Below, piece after piece: positions 9,275 to 18,508 of a stretch of 64,000 bases of DNA. Position 1 is the stretch's first letter; each line of letters opens with the position of its first letter. The translations under genes were made by a program, and so were the position numbers. Origin of the DNA: UBA7330 sp965243485 (GTDB lineage Bacteria > Bacteroidota > Bacteroidia > Cytophagales > Cyclobacteriaceae); the NCBI GenBank assembly GCA_965243485.1, contig CBDEVP010000001.1:1488001-1552000 (forward strand). The letters run 5' to 3'. The notes beneath the pieces were generated by a model, which saw nothing but the letters and a program-made list of their open reading frames with translations, searched no databases and was not told the origin of the DNA.

Positions 9275-9937
9275 CTACACAATTTTTCCACCCTTCAGAG
9301 AAATGACCGTATCAGTTTTTTTTGCCAACTCAGTGTCATGTGTAACGATGATCAGGGTTGTTTTTTGTTCCTTATTCAGATCAAACAACAGGTCTTCTAC
9401 ATGCGTGCTGGTCTCGTCGTCCAGGTTTCCGGTGGGCTCATCGGCAAAGAGGATCTTCGGTCGGTTTGAGAATGCTCTTGCAATGGCCACACGTTGCTGC
9501 TCGCCCCCGGATAGCTGTGAAGGATAATGATCAATGCGATCTCCAAGGCCAACGCGCTCAAGCAGTTCAGTGGAAAATTTCCTGACCTTTTTTTCACCAC
9601 GCAGTTCCAGCGGTACCATCACATTTTCCAGGGCAGTTAGCGTGGGGATGAGTTGGAAATTCTGGAAAATAAAGCCGATATACTGGTTTCGTACCATGGC
9701 AAGGCTGTCCTCATTGAGTTCATTCAGCAGGGTGCCATTCAAGGTGACTGTTCCTTCAGTTGACCGGTCCAGCCCGGCACAAAGCCCCAGGAGGGTGGTC
9801 TTTCCACTTCCGGATGGACCTACGATGGATATACGCTCTCCCGGTTGCACTTCAAAGTTGATGTTGTCTAAAACCCTGATGGATTTGTTGCCACTGGGGT
9901 AGGTTTTGCTCAGGGATTCAACTTTTAGAATTGACAT
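9275..9937 (-). CDS. ABC transporter ATP-binding protein, YbbA/LolD-like
   Basis: A 220-residue cytoplasmic ATPase that powers the adjacent FtsX-type permease. Seen in order: Walker A GPSGSGKTT (about residues 40-48), a Q-loop in IFQNFQLIPT, the signature LSGGEQQRVAIARA, Walker B ILFADEP with the catalytic Glu, and the switch His in VTHD. This is the MacB/LolD/YbbA branch, recognised by the length of about 220 residues and by the ENVMVPLELRG region. It is the first gene of a two-gene unit with the permease six bases downstream. The 260 bases before its start, up to 10197, hold no gene I can support. Confidence 0.92.
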   Translation of the reverse strand: MSILKVESLSKTYPSGNKSIRVLDNINFEVQPGERISIVGPSGSGKTTLLGLCAGLDRSTEGTVTLNGTLLNELNEDSLAMVRNQYIGFIFQNFQLIPTLTALENVMVPLELRGEKKVRKFSTELLERVGLGDRIDHYPSQLSGGEQQRVAIARAFSNRPKILFADEPTGNLDDETSTHVEDLLFDLNKEQKTTLIIVTHDTELAKKTDTVISLKGGKIV

Positions 9938-10197
9938 TTAAGGATCAAGTTTAAATCAATAAAACGGCTCAAGGTCTTTCATGTTTAATTATTAGTAAAA
10001 AACTGGCATGGACTCCCCTGACTATCAGACAACTGCATAGTGCAATGGGTCTGTAAACACTTGCATTTGATCCTGAATTGTGTTAACTTTTTATTAATAA
10101 TTTATCATGATTTAATTCAGCTAATGAATTGACCTGCAACATAGCTAATCAAAGATAGATAGGGGAAATTCATTATAAGAATTTAAAGATTACAGCC

Positions 10198-10329
10198 ATG
10201 ATGACGCAGAAGTTAAATATTGTAGAGTGGATTGTGTTAATTACCTCTTTAGCCATGTTGGCCGTTGCCACAAAGATCGGAATTGAGACCCTGGTGAAGC
10301 TGACCTGTGAATTTCCCTGGTATTTCTAA
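10198..10329 (+). CDS. Small membrane protein (43 residues), candidate
   Basis: A short frame that reads MMTQKLNIVEWIVLITSL, then a hydrophobic run to about residue 30 and a polar end CEFPWYF. It predicts a single transmembrane helix with a short cytoplasmic lead. Nothing in it is recognisable, and 43 codons can occur by chance. It is preceded by an A/T-rich leader and by AAGATTACAGCC just before the ATG, and it does not overlap any other gene. Its place between the YbbA-like ATPase and the TesA-like esterase is noted, but no function follows from that. Confidence 0.4.
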   Translation: MMTQKLNIVEWIVLITSLAMLAVATKIGIETLVKLTCEFPWYF

Positions 10330-10353
10330 GAATTTCCCGGTTTTTAGTGATAA

Positions 10354-10587
10354 CTACTTAAAAACAAGCCTGTTGACAGGTACCTCACAGTCTATAAGTC
10401 TATTGTTTTTCATCTTCTGTACGTGGACCTTATCCCAATCGGGAAACTCATAAATACTTTGATGATAAAAATTTACCAAATCCATGACATACAGGTAAGT
10501 AGATTGATCGATTAGGTATTCCTGATCATCAAACCGATCTTTGATCAGATTCTTACCGCGTGGAATGTCAATATCACTTCCCATCAC
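10354..10587 (-). CDS. Hypothetical protein, 77 residues
   Basis: A short soluble protein I do not recognise. It is charged throughout, with the core YLIDQSTYLYVMDLVNFYHQSIYEFPDWDKVHV and no signal or membrane segment. The second ATG, one codon in, is equally usable. It ends 25 bases from the small membrane frame on the other strand and starts about 155 bases before the esterase start. Composition is like that of its neighbours. It may be a lineage-specific regulator or adaptor, but nothing in the sequence decides this. Confidence 0.5.
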   Translation of the reverse strand: MMGSDIDIPRGKNLIKDRFDDQEYLIDQSTYLYVMDLVNFYHQSIYEFPDWDKVHVQKMKNNRLIDCEVPVNRLVFK

Positions 10588-10742
10588 TTTTGGGGTTTGT
10601 GTTAAGTTCAGCTATTGGTGAAAAAAACCCAAAGTATAAACTCATACTTTAAAATGATAAAGATCAATTTGGGGATTAGATTTATGTTTCCCGGATGCCG
10701 TCTTCAAACTTGTTTGTTAATTTTCAGCCTGAAATAGTCTTT

Positions 10743-11447
10743 ATGAAGTTCCTAATATTTTTGCAAATGGCAGTCCTTGCCTTTCTGGTCGGATGCTCCA
10801 ATTCTGGTGAGAAGAAAGAGAGCCAAAGCAACCCCTCTGAAAAACCGGTTTCAGAAGCTGTTGAGGAAAAGGAGAAGATCATCATGTTTTATGGCAACAG
10901 CATTACAGCGGGATACGGGGTTTCTACTGACCAGGCCTTCCCTGCACTCGTTCAGGAAATCATTGATTCGCTTGATTATCCATACAAAGTAGTGAATGCC
11001 GGACTCTCCGGGGAGACTTCGGCAGGTGGGCTCAACAGGATTGAATGGGTCTTGAGGACGGTGCCAGACATTTTTGTCCTGGAGCTCGGAGGAAATGACG
11101 GCTTAAGAGGTCTGTTGCTGTCGGAAACAAAAAGAAATCTGGCTCAGATCATCGGCAAGGTACAATCAGTGAATCCCGAGGTCAGGGTCGTTCTCGCTGG
11201 CATGGAAGTTCCCCCAAATCTTGGTCAGGACTACACTGCGGAGTTTCGAGGGATCTTCAGGGAGCTGGCCAATGAACATGATGTCACATTTATCCCATTT
11301 CTGCTCGAAGGTGTTGGAGGTGAGGAGGAGCTTAATCAGTCTGATGGCATTCATCCTAATGAAGAGGGTCATGAAATAGTCGCTGAAACGGTCTGGCAAT
11401 ACCTGGCGCCCTTGTTGGAGAAAAATCCCTCAGGTGAAGGAGTTTGA
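10743..11447 (+). CDS. TesA-like GDSL esterase/arylesterase, lipoprotein
   Basis: A 234-residue SGNH hydrolase that cleaves ester or thioester bonds of lipids outside the cytoplasm. I chose the ATG at 10743 over 10695 because it gives a standard signal with lipobox FLVGC (Cys18). A Ser/Lys/Glu-rich linker follows, then block I YGNSITAGYG with catalytic Ser53, a Gly in GLSGETSAGG, the oxyanion Asn in LGGNDGLRG, and DGIHPNEEGHE with the catalytic Asp and His. E. coli TesA lacks the lipobox, so membrane anchoring differs here. Its last 14 bases overlap the start of the symporter gene, suggesting coupled translation. Confidence 0.9.
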   Translation: MKFLIFLQMAVLAFLVGCSNSGEKKESQSNPSEKPVSEAVEEKEKIIMFYGNSITAGYGVSTDQAFPALVQEIIDSLDYPYKVVNAGLSGETSAGGLNRIEWVLRTVPDIFVLELGGNDGLRGLLLSETKRNLAQIIGKVQSVNPEVRVVLAGMEVPPNLGQDYTAEFRGIFRELANEHDVTFIPFLLEGVGGEEELNQSDGIHPNEEGHEIVAETVWQYLAPLLEKNPSGEGV

Positions 11448-12786
11448 ACATTTTCTTGAAGAAGTTGCGGGCTGGATCTGGAATTATCCTTTGCTCATAC
11501 TACTGATGGGAGGAGGAATCTTTTTTATGCTATACAGCAGGTTTCTGCCCTTTCGGTATTTTGGTCACGCCATCAATGTAATCCGGGGAAAATATGATGA
11601 CGAATCTGACCCTGGTCAGATCAATCATTTCCAGGCCCTTTCAGGAGCATTGGCCGCAACCATAGGGATGGGAAATATTTCCGGCGTTGCTATTGCCATC
11701 GCAACAGGTGGACCGGGTGCCCTGTTCTGGATGTGGATCAGCGCTTTCTTCGGAATTGCTACCAAATTTTTCACATGTACCCTGGCCGTATTGTACCGTG
11801 GTAAGGATTCTGCCGGTGAGATTCAGGGAGGGCCGATGTATTTCATAGTAGAAGGGCTGGGACCTGGCTGGAAGCCACTTGCTGTAGCTTTCTCAATTTT
11901 TGGATTGTTAGGTGCAACGCCACTTTTCCAGGCCAACCAGATTGTGGAGTCTTTCAGTGACATCGTGCTTAGTGATGAGAATGCCAACCGGTTTTATCTG
12001 GAGTTGTCTTTGGGATTTGCCCTGATGATTTTGACCGGGCTGGTCATTTTTGGCGGGATCAAACGGATAGGACTGGTAGCTTCGAGACTTGTACCTTCAA
12101 TGGTCGTACTTTATATCCTCGGGATTCTCTTTATCCTTATCAGTCATGCTGATCATATCATACCTTCATTTACTTTGATCCTCACAGATGCATTTACTGG
12201 CCGGGCTGCCATGGGAGGTGCTGTCGGCGCATTGATTATCACTGGTGTGAGAAGGGCGGCATTCTCCAATGAGGCGGGTATTGGTACTGCACCCATGATG
12301 CATGGGGCTGCAAAAACAAAAGAACCCATACGTGAAGGTCTGGTAGCTATGCTTGGCCCAGCCATAGATACTCTGCTGATCTGTACCCTTACGGGTCTGG
12401 CTATCCTGGTGACCGGAGTTTGGGCTCATACCGGTCTGAGCGGAATCTCATTGACCACCGAGGCCTTCAAAACCATTCCGTTCGTGGGACCATATTTACT
12501 GGCAGTATGTGTGCTGATCTTTGGGTTTACTACCATTTTCGGGCTTGCATACTATGGTAAAAAATGTTTTTCTTTTTTAGTCGGGGCAGAAAGGGCCCAC
12601 TACTTTGACTACTGGTATGTGGGCCTTGTTATCCTTGGCTCGGTCAGCACCCTTAGCGGTGTGATCGCCTTTGTGGACATGGGCTACGGCCTTATGGCCT
12701 TTCCAACAATGATTTCTGCTATTTTACTGGCACCTAAAGTAATGAGAGCCGCAAAAGCATATTTTGGATCTATTGACCGTTTATGA
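11434..12786 (+). CDS. Alanine/glycine:cation symporter (AGCS) family protein
   Basis: A 450-residue inner-membrane transporter that imports small neutral amino acids with sodium or protons. Seen: about ten to eleven hydrophobic segments and the family signatures FQALSGALAATIGMGNISGVAIAI near residue 70 and GGPGALFWMW, plus RRAAFSNEAGIGTAPMMH in the second half. The start is a GTG at 11434 within the end of the esterase gene; no in-frame ATG precedes the first conserved helix. The 14-base overlap suggests one transcript with the esterase, although no shared function is obvious. Substrate choice within the family (alanine, glycine, glutamine) cannot be read from sequence. Confidence 0.9.
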   Translation: MKEFEHFLEEVAGWIWNYPLLILLMGGGIFFMLYSRFLPFRYFGHAINVIRGKYDDESDPGQINHFQALSGALAATIGMGNISGVAIAIATGGPGALFWMWISAFFGIATKFFTCTLAVLYRGKDSAGEIQGGPMYFIVEGLGPGWKPLAVAFSIFGLLGATPLFQANQIVESFSDIVLSDENANRFYLELSLGFALMILTGLVIFGGIKRIGLVASRLVPSMVVLYILGILFILISHADHIIPSFTLILTDAFTGRAAMGGAVGALIITGVRRAAFSNEAGIGTAPMMHGAAKTKEPIREGLVAMLGPAIDTLLICTLTGLAILVTGVWAHTGLSGISLTTEAFKTIPFVGPYLLAVCVLIFGFTTIFGLAYYGKKCFSFLVGAERAHYFDYWYVGLVILGSVSTLSGVIAFVDMGYGLMAFPTMISAILLAPKVMRAAKAYFGSIDRL

Positions 12787-12810
12787 TTGAGACCATAAAT
12801 TCTGAATAGC

Positions 12811-12843
12811 TTGGTAAAGCCAGAAATGATTACTTTATATTTG
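12811..12843 (+). promoter_or_regulatory. Bacteroidota-type promoter of trkA
   Basis: TATATTTG at 12836-12843 is a perfect match to the -7 element TAnnTTTG, and a TTG at 12811-12813 lies 22 bases upstream, in the usual -33 position. Transcription would start near 12846, giving a leader of about 18 bases before the trkA ATG at 12864. Confidence 0.6.
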
Positions 12844-12863
12844 CGCCCCTAAGTTCAGGTTAT

Positions 12864-14204
12864 ATGAGAATTATCATAGCCGGTGTCGGAGATCTGGGAT
12901 TCCACCTTGCCAAGCTTTTGGCCTATGAAGAACAGGACATCATCGTCATAGATCAGGATGCATCAGTACTGGAACATGCCTCAAACAGTCTGGATGTCAA
13001 TGTTATCCGCGGGAGCTCCACCTCAATTAAGGTGTTGGAAGAAGCCAATGTTGGCAAAGCCGATCTTTTGATCGCTGTTACGTCGATCGAGGAAACGAAT
13101 ATTGCCACCGCCATTATAGGCAAGAGCCTGGGTGCTAAAAAGACTGTTGCCAGGATCTCAAATATTGAATTCCTGCAGCAACGGGATAAACTCGACCTGA
13201 AGTCGGTGGGTATTGACGAGATCATCTCGCCAGAATCGCTCGGTGCCCGTGAAATCAAACGCTTGCTTAAGCAATCCGCGTTGACAGATGCTTTTGAGTT
13301 TGAAAAAGGAAGCCTTTCTTTGATTGGGATCAGTGTGGATGAGCATTCGGAATTGCGGGATAAGACCCTTACAGAAACGGCCTATCTCAATCCTGACCAT
13401 AATTTTACCACGATTGCCATACTCCGCGACAATGAAACGATTATTCCATATGGAGACAATAAATTTATGGTCAATGATCATGCCTACTTCATTGCCGAGC
13501 CCAGTGGTGTAAACAGAGTAATGGCACTGGCAGGCAAGGAAAGCATTGAGATCAAAAATGTAATGATCCTTGGTGGCAGCAAAGTTGGCATCAATCTCGC
13601 CAAGCAGGTAAGTAAAAAATACAATATTAAGCTGATAGAGCAGGACAAGGAAAAATGTCTGGCTTTGGCTGACGAATTACCAGATACAATGGTCATCAAC
13701 GGAGATGGCCGAAGCATTGATCTGCTCAAGCAGGAGGGTATTGACAGAATGGATGCTTTTGTTGCGTTAACCGGAAACTCAGAGACCAATATCATCTCTT
13801 CGCTGGTTGCAAAGAATCAGGGAGTAAGAAAAACCATATCTGCGGTAGAAAATATAGATTATATCCATCTTTCTCAGAGCATAGGTGTAGATACGCTGAT
13901 CAATAAAAAGCTGATCGCGGCAAACTTTATCTTTAGGTACATCCGGCAGGGCCGGGTGCTCAACCTTACTAGTGTACATGGCGTGGATGCTGAGATCCTG
14001 GAGTTTGAGGTGAAAAAGGATTCCAAGATGATCAATCAGGTACTGAAGGACCTGAAGTTTCCCAAGCAGGCAATCATCGGAGGAGTGATCAGGAACAGTA
14101 CCGGACATGCGGTAAGAGGTGACTTTAAATTCAAGGAAAAAGACCGTGTGGTTGTTTTATCCAAGAACGATTGCATTCGTACTGTAGAGACTTTCTTTAA
14201 GTAA
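12864..14204 (+). CDS. trkA: Trk potassium uptake system, regulatory subunit TrkA
   Basis: A 446-residue cytoplasmic protein that binds NAD(H) or ATP and gates the TrkH channel. Seen: two Rossmann/RCK units, the first opening with GVGDLGFHLAKLLA at residues 6-19 and an Asp-ended strand IIVIDQD, the second with ILGGSKVGINLAKQ at about 233-246 and IKLIEQD. Each is followed by an RCK C-terminal lobe. The second glycine motif (GGSKVG) departs from GxGxxG, as it does in many TrkA second domains. It overlaps trkH by one base, so the two are expected in equal amounts from the promoter just upstream. Confidence 0.95.
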   Translation: MRIIIAGVGDLGFHLAKLLAYEEQDIIVIDQDASVLEHASNSLDVNVIRGSSTSIKVLEEANVGKADLLIAVTSIEETNIATAIIGKSLGAKKTVARISNIEFLQQRDKLDLKSVGIDEIISPESLGAREIKRLLKQSALTDAFEFEKGSLSLIGISVDEHSELRDKTLTETAYLNPDHNFTTIAILRDNETIIPYGDNKFMVNDHAYFIAEPSGVNRVMALAGKESIEIKNVMILGGSKVGINLAKQVSKKYNIKLIEQDKEKCLALADELPDTMVINGDGRSIDLLKQEGIDRMDAFVALTGNSETNIISSLVAKNQGVRKTISAVENIDYIHLSQSIGVDTLINKKLIAANFIFRYIRQGRVLNLTSVHGVDAEILEFEVKKDSKMINQVLKDLKFPKQAIIGGVIRNSTGHAVRGDFKFKEKDRVVVLSKNDCIRTVETFFK

Positions 14205-15661
14205 TGTATTTCAATTTCAGGGTAATCATCAACATTCTGGGTATTCTATTGATGCTGAATGCCTCCTTTATGTTGTTGTGTATCCCTGTGAGCCTTATCT
14301 ACGAAGAGGGTGATCTATTAGCATTGCTAGTCGCTGCTTTCGTGACTGGAGGTGCCGGTGTCTCAATGTTTTTAAGCACCAGAAAAACCGGCAACAAGGA
14401 GTTGAACAAGAGAGATGGATACATGGTGGTGACCCTTGGTTGGCTCACAATGTCATTTTTTGGTAGTCTGCCTTACATTTTCAGCGGCTCAATCCCGGGG
14501 CTTACGGACGCATTTTTTGAAACCATTTCCGGATTTTCCACGACTGGGGCAAGTATTCTCACGGATATTGAGTCGGTCCATAAGGGTATTTTGTTCTGGA
14601 GGAGCCTTACCCAGTGGATCGGTGGTATGGGTATTATTGTCCTTACTGTAGCGATCCTGCCGATCCTGGGTATTGGAGGCATGCAACTTTTTGTTGCGGA
14701 GGCACCGGGGATCTCTCCGGATAAACTCCAGCCTCGCATCAAAGAGACCGCAAAGCGACTTTGGTTCATCTATCTGGGCATCACCGTGGCTGAAACTCTT
14801 CTGCTACTCCTGGGAGGAATGAATGTTTATGACGCAGTTAACCATGCTCTCACTACAGTTTCTACCGGAGGTTTTTCCACCAAGAATGCGAGCATTGCTT
14901 TCTATGAATCCCCATTCATTCATTATGTGATCACCTTCTTTATGTTTTTGGGTGGGACTAACTTTACCATGACCTATTTTGCCTTACACGGTAATTTCTT
15001 AAAGGTTTTCAACAATGAGGAATTCAGGTTCTACCTCGGTACCTGTCTCGTCGCCACAACCACAGTTGCTGCGGTGTTGTTTGGGTTGGGTATTGAGGAT
15101 GCAGAGGTGGCCTTCAGAGCAGCCATTTTTCAGGTGGTATCGATCATTACCACTACAGGGTTTATCACTGAAAATTACACCGGCTGGACATCATTCGTCA
15201 CGGTTCTTTTCTTTATTCTAATGTTTGTAGGTGCTTCTGCAGGCTCCACAGCGGGGGGGGTAAAGATTGTGCGCCACATCATTCTGATCAAAAACAGCAT
15301 ACTTGAATTAAAAAGACAGCTGCATCCCAATGCTGTCATTCCTGTTCGCTTTAATGGCAAGGCGCTCCCTAGAGACATCACTTTCAATATCCTGGCCTTT
15401 ATCATGATATATATCTTCATTTTTGCCGCGGGTTCCATAGTAATGTCTATTTTGGGTCTTGATTTTGAAACGGCCATGGGTTCAGTGGCTACCTGCCTGG
15501 GCAATATTGGTCCCGGGATCGGTGATGTAGGACCGGTAGATAACTTTTCTGCTGTTCCGGCAGAAGGAAAATGGATCCTGGCTTTTCTGATGTTACTGGG
15601 ACGGTTAGAACTTTTTACAGTACTGATGTTATTTACCCCGTATTTTTATAAAAGCAACTAA
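14204..15661 (+). CDS. trkH: Trk potassium uptake system, membrane subunit TrkH
   Basis: A 485-residue potassium channel/transporter of the inner membrane made of four M1-P-M2 repeats. Seen: the filter-region segments ISGFSTTGASILTDIES, TTVSTGGFSTKNAS, ITTTGFITENY and CLGNIGPGIGDVG, which provide one glycine each to the selectivity filter, and SAGSTAGGVKIVRH, the loop before the third repeat end. Length and order match TrkH rather than the shorter KtrB. It follows trkA with a one-base overlap, and lgt begins five bases after its stop, so all three may share a transcript. Confidence 0.96.
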   Translation: MYFNFRVIINILGILLMLNASFMLLCIPVSLIYEEGDLLALLVAAFVTGGAGVSMFLSTRKTGNKELNKRDGYMVVTLGWLTMSFFGSLPYIFSGSIPGLTDAFFETISGFSTTGASILTDIESVHKGILFWRSLTQWIGGMGIIVLTVAILPILGIGGMQLFVAEAPGISPDKLQPRIKETAKRLWFIYLGITVAETLLLLLGGMNVYDAVNHALTTVSTGGFSTKNASIAFYESPFIHYVITFFMFLGGTNFTMTYFALHGNFLKVFNNEEFRFYLGTCLVATTTVAAVLFGLGIEDAEVAFRAAIFQVVSIITTTGFITENYTGWTSFVTVLFFILMFVGASAGSTAGGVKIVRHIILIKNSILELKRQLHPNAVIPVRFNGKALPRDITFNILAFIMIYIFIFAAGSIVMSILGLDFETAMGSVATCLGNIGPGIGDVGPVDNFSAVPAEGKWILAFLMLLGRLELFTVLMLFTPYFYKSN

Positions 15662-15666
15662 GAGCT

Positions 15667-16806
15667 ATGGAGCAAGTATTTGGTTTCCTGATCTGGAGTC
15701 CAGACCCTGACTTTTTTACCATCCCGATCATCGACCGGCCCGTTCGATGGTATGGGCTTTTGTTTGCGCTTGGATTTATCATCAGTCAGCAGATTTTGAT
15801 GTGGATCTTTCGCAAGGATGGAAAACCTGAAAAAGCTGTTGAAACATTGACCGTATATATGGTTGTGGCAACCGTAGTGGGGGCCAGGCTGGGTCATTGC
15901 CTCTTCTATGCGCCCGAATATTATTTGTCAGATCCAATAAAGATCCTGTATGTATGGGAAGGTGGTTTGGCAAGTCATGGAGGGGCAATCGGGATCCTGA
16001 TTGCACTTTGGTTGTTTGTACGAAAGTACAGGGAATACAGGCTTTTTTGGATTTTGGATCGCATGGCGATCGTTGTTGCGCTGACGGGGGCCCTTATCCG
16101 TACCGGTAATTTCATGAATTCTGAAATGGAAGGCGTGATGACCAATTCTTCCACCGGTGTGGTGTATGCCAGATTTACCGAGGAGGTGATCAACGATGCA
16201 TTGAATTACAATGGCGAGCGGATAGATGATATTGAGTTCCTGAAAGGAGGCGATATTGAGCAGGTAGAACCCGGTAAAGAACCGATCACTGTAAGGGTTA
16301 CTTATGCCGGTAATGTGCAAATTACTGATGAGGATGCCAGGTTTGTCGAAAGTCGCCTGAGACAGGCATTGCTTGGCTATGAAGAGATTGTTCAGCACAT
16401 AGATTTTAGAAAGGACGAGCCACTTGCATACAAGTTTTATGAGGAAGAGGGAACCAATTACCTGGAAATATACGGTATCGGCATAGTGCGTCATGCAGCT
16501 CAATTGTATGAAACCGCATATTGTACACTGATCTTCCTTTTGTTGCTTTGGCTATGGAAAGAAAGGCGTTACCGTCTTCCCGAGGGGTTCATGTTCGGTT
16601 TATTCATGACGCTTCTCTGGACCCTTCGATTTATTGACGAGTTTTTCAAGATGGATCAGGAGGCTTTTGAGGCTGACATGGCCTTAAATATGGGGCAATG
16701 GCTAAGTATTCCCATGGCAGTCATTGGCATCGGAGTGATGGTGTGGTCTTTTAAGAAAGGATATCGACCCGAATCTTCGGAATCTACCGGAGCTGAGAGA
16801 TCTTGA
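15667..16806 (+). CDS. lgt: Prolipoprotein diacylglyceryl transferase, with insertion
   Basis: Inner-membrane enzyme that moves diacylglycerol from phosphatidylglycerol to the lipobox Cys, the first step of lipoprotein maturation. Seen: RPVRWYGLLFALGF at 24-37, the essential His104 in SHGG, and the Lgt signature GALIRTGNFMNSEMEG at 141-156 (Arg145, Asn148), then RHAAQLYE at 275-282 with the conserved Arg and Glu. The protein is 379 residues against about 280-290 usual. Residues about 172-272 form a charged soluble insertion between the signature and RHAAQLYE. The gene follows trkH by five bases and overlaps the convergent DUF6503 gene by 23 bases. Confidence 0.94.
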   Translation: MEQVFGFLIWSPDPDFFTIPIIDRPVRWYGLLFALGFIISQQILMWIFRKDGKPEKAVETLTVYMVVATVVGARLGHCLFYAPEYYLSDPIKILYVWEGGLASHGGAIGILIALWLFVRKYREYRLFWILDRMAIVVALTGALIRTGNFMNSEMEGVMTNSSTGVVYARFTEEVINDALNYNGERIDDIEFLKGGDIEQVEPGKEPITVRVTYAGNVQITDEDARFVESRLRQALLGYEEIVQHIDFRKDEPLAYKFYEEEGTNYLEIYGIGIVRHAAQLYETAYCTLIFLLLLWLWKERRYRLPEGFMFGLFMTLLWTLRFIDEFFKMDQEAFEADMALNMGQWLSIPMAVIGIGVMVWSFKKGYRPESSESTGAERS

Positions 16807-17527
16807 TGTTTTCATTGACAATTTTGGAAAGCTCTTTTAGCTTCCCATCTTTGAATAGTTGAGGAATGTTCGACAGTGGAGTACCGATCTCCACTTCATA
16901 GTTGATATAATCCTGGAAGAGCAGGCCATCAATCCTTCGTTGGTTGAAGGCCTCCCGAAACCGAACCCCGCCCCCATCTACAGAGTAATTGTAAGCTAAA
17001 TAATCAATGGAAAAATCATCTTTGTCAACAAAATAGAGGAATTCATCATCATAATCCTCACCACCTTGCTGCTTTTCAAAAGTTACGGAGACTGACCAGT
17101 ATATTTTTCCATTGATCTCTGTCTCTCCGGTGAGCTTTTTGATCGCCGCCGGGTCATTGAGTACATACGGTATCTGAAAAAAATAGAGCACACTGTTCAC
17201 AGAGGAGGTATATTTTTCACGCCATTCCGGGTCCAGCTCTACTGTGTCCTGATCTATTGTCCTAACAAGGTCCACACTATTCATCAGGATATCTTCAATG
17301 TATCCCAATGAATCCTCAAAACTTCTGGTGTAAATAAACTGATCAGGCCAACGGCTGGTAGTGTAAGTTCTCCCACGAAAATCGAAAGATACTTTTTTGT
17401 ATTCCAGGCCAGTAGGAAAATAATGGTTAATCGATTGATCGATAATCTGCTGTGCCTGATCTTTTTTGCTACAGCTGAATAGAAACAACAAAAGAAAAAA
17501 GCCGGAGCCGATAAATCGTGCCTTCAT
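16784..17527 (-). CDS. DUF6503-like lipoprotein
   Basis: A 247-residue exported protein of unknown function. Seen: a short signal with lipobox LFSC (Cys19), then a beta-rich domain with YTTSRWPDQFIYTRSFED, GKIYWSVSVTFEKQQ and LYFVDKDDFSIDYLAYNY. The alternating strands and the DxDD turn resemble lipid- or ligand-carrying periplasmic proteins (LolA/LppX-like fold), but that is inference. The tail overlaps lgt by 23 bases on the opposite strand. Family assignment to DUF6503 is from recall of similar Bacteroidota proteins and was not checked. Confidence 0.75.
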   Translation of the reverse strand: MKARFIGSGFFLLLFLFSCSKKDQAQQIIDQSINHYFPTGLEYKKVSFDFRGRTYTTSRWPDQFIYTRSFEDSLGYIEDILMNSVDLVRTIDQDTVELDPEWREKYTSSVNSVLYFFQIPYVLNDPAAIKKLTGETEINGKIYWSVSVTFEKQQGGEDYDDEFLYFVDKDDFSIDYLAYNYSVDGGGVRFREAFNQRRIDGLLFQDYINYEVEIGTPLSNIPQLFKDGKLKELSKIVNENIKISQLR

Positions 17528-17701
17528 ATTAAGTTTGAGGAATTACAGGCTATACATACGGATTTTGGAAGAAAAGTTTATGTTTCCCGGGTAATCCGGA
17601 AGACATTTTCTGATATTTTAGAGGTAGATCCTGGTGCTCCTGATGCTGTTTTTTCATTGATCACCTGATAAGTCAGAGTCCATTTGCATGACCAAACTAT
17701 C

Positions 17702-18451
17702 TTATTTGATGACATTTATGCAATTCACCTCTATAGGAATTACCAGTCCTGAAGGAATTGTAATACAGCTGGGATCTGCAGGAGTTTCGAATCCAAACAA
17801 TAAGGTCACACCCAGTTCGTAGGTACCGGAAGATGGGATCTTCGCACTGATTTCAGGATTATAAGACACCGGTTGTAGCCAGATGTTATTCCCGGTTTTC
17901 AGTGAGTCAGTCATTCTGAACCAGTTATTTTGCCATACACCATATCCACACAGGCTGTTTTCTAAGGTTGTTTTTACCACGCAGGTTTTGCCCTGGGTGA
18001 TTTTTGATAAGCGGGGATCAATACTGATGGTACGGCCATTTGATCCATTTTGTACGATGATCCTTGTTTGACTGTCTGGAATAAATCCATTGAGAACCTT
18101 GCCCAGATCCACGGTGACGACCGGTTTCAACAAGGCATCGCATTCATCATTATTGCTTTGATGGAAAACTTTAAGAAAGATCTCTTTGTAGTCTCCAACT
18201 GCTTTGATCTCACCATCCCAGATCACTTTGAATGAATGCACCTGGCAGCCCCCCGAATAACTCAAAAAGAGATTTAGCTGATCATTGGTTGGTGATATGC
18301 CGACGATCCTAAAGGCATCATTAGGCCCTGAAAAAGTGGATGACACGTCGTAGTTAATCACTGTGTCATTATCCACGGGCGTGAAGTCCAGTCCGCTTTC
18401 CAGGCACCCGGACAACACGACGAAAAATGATATGATGATGAGGGGCCGCAC
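17702..18451 (-). CDS. Hypothetical lipoprotein, 249 residues
   Basis: An unrecognised exported protein. The N-terminus is hydrophobic with lipobox LSGC (Cys16). The rest is beta-rich with at least eight Cys-containing or Asn-rich loops, such as YSGGCQVHSFKVIWD and the pair CVVKTTLENSLCGYG, so disulfides are likely in the periplasm or at the cell surface. No catalytic motif is visible. The ATG sits in a G/C-richer stretch and no promoter is clear. The neighbouring aldo/keto reductase gene ends 58 bases before the lipoprotein stop side on the same strand but is unrelated in function. Confidence 0.65.
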   Translation of the reverse strand: MRPLIIISFFVVLSGCLESGLDFTPVDNDTVINYDVSSTFSGPNDAFRIVGISPTNDQLNLFLSYSGGCQVHSFKVIWDGEIKAVGDYKEIFLKVFHQSNNDECDALLKPVVTVDLGKVLNGFIPDSQTRIIVQNGSNGRTISIDPRLSKITQGKTCVVKTTLENSLCGYGVWQNNWFRMTDSLKTGNNIWLQPVSYNPEISAKIPSSGTYELGVTLLFGFETPADPSCITIPSGLVIPIEVNCINVIK

Positions 18452-18508
18452 TCCCTGGCTTTTATATCCTATATAGACACAATTTTAAATAATTCGGTTG
18501 GGGTGCCT

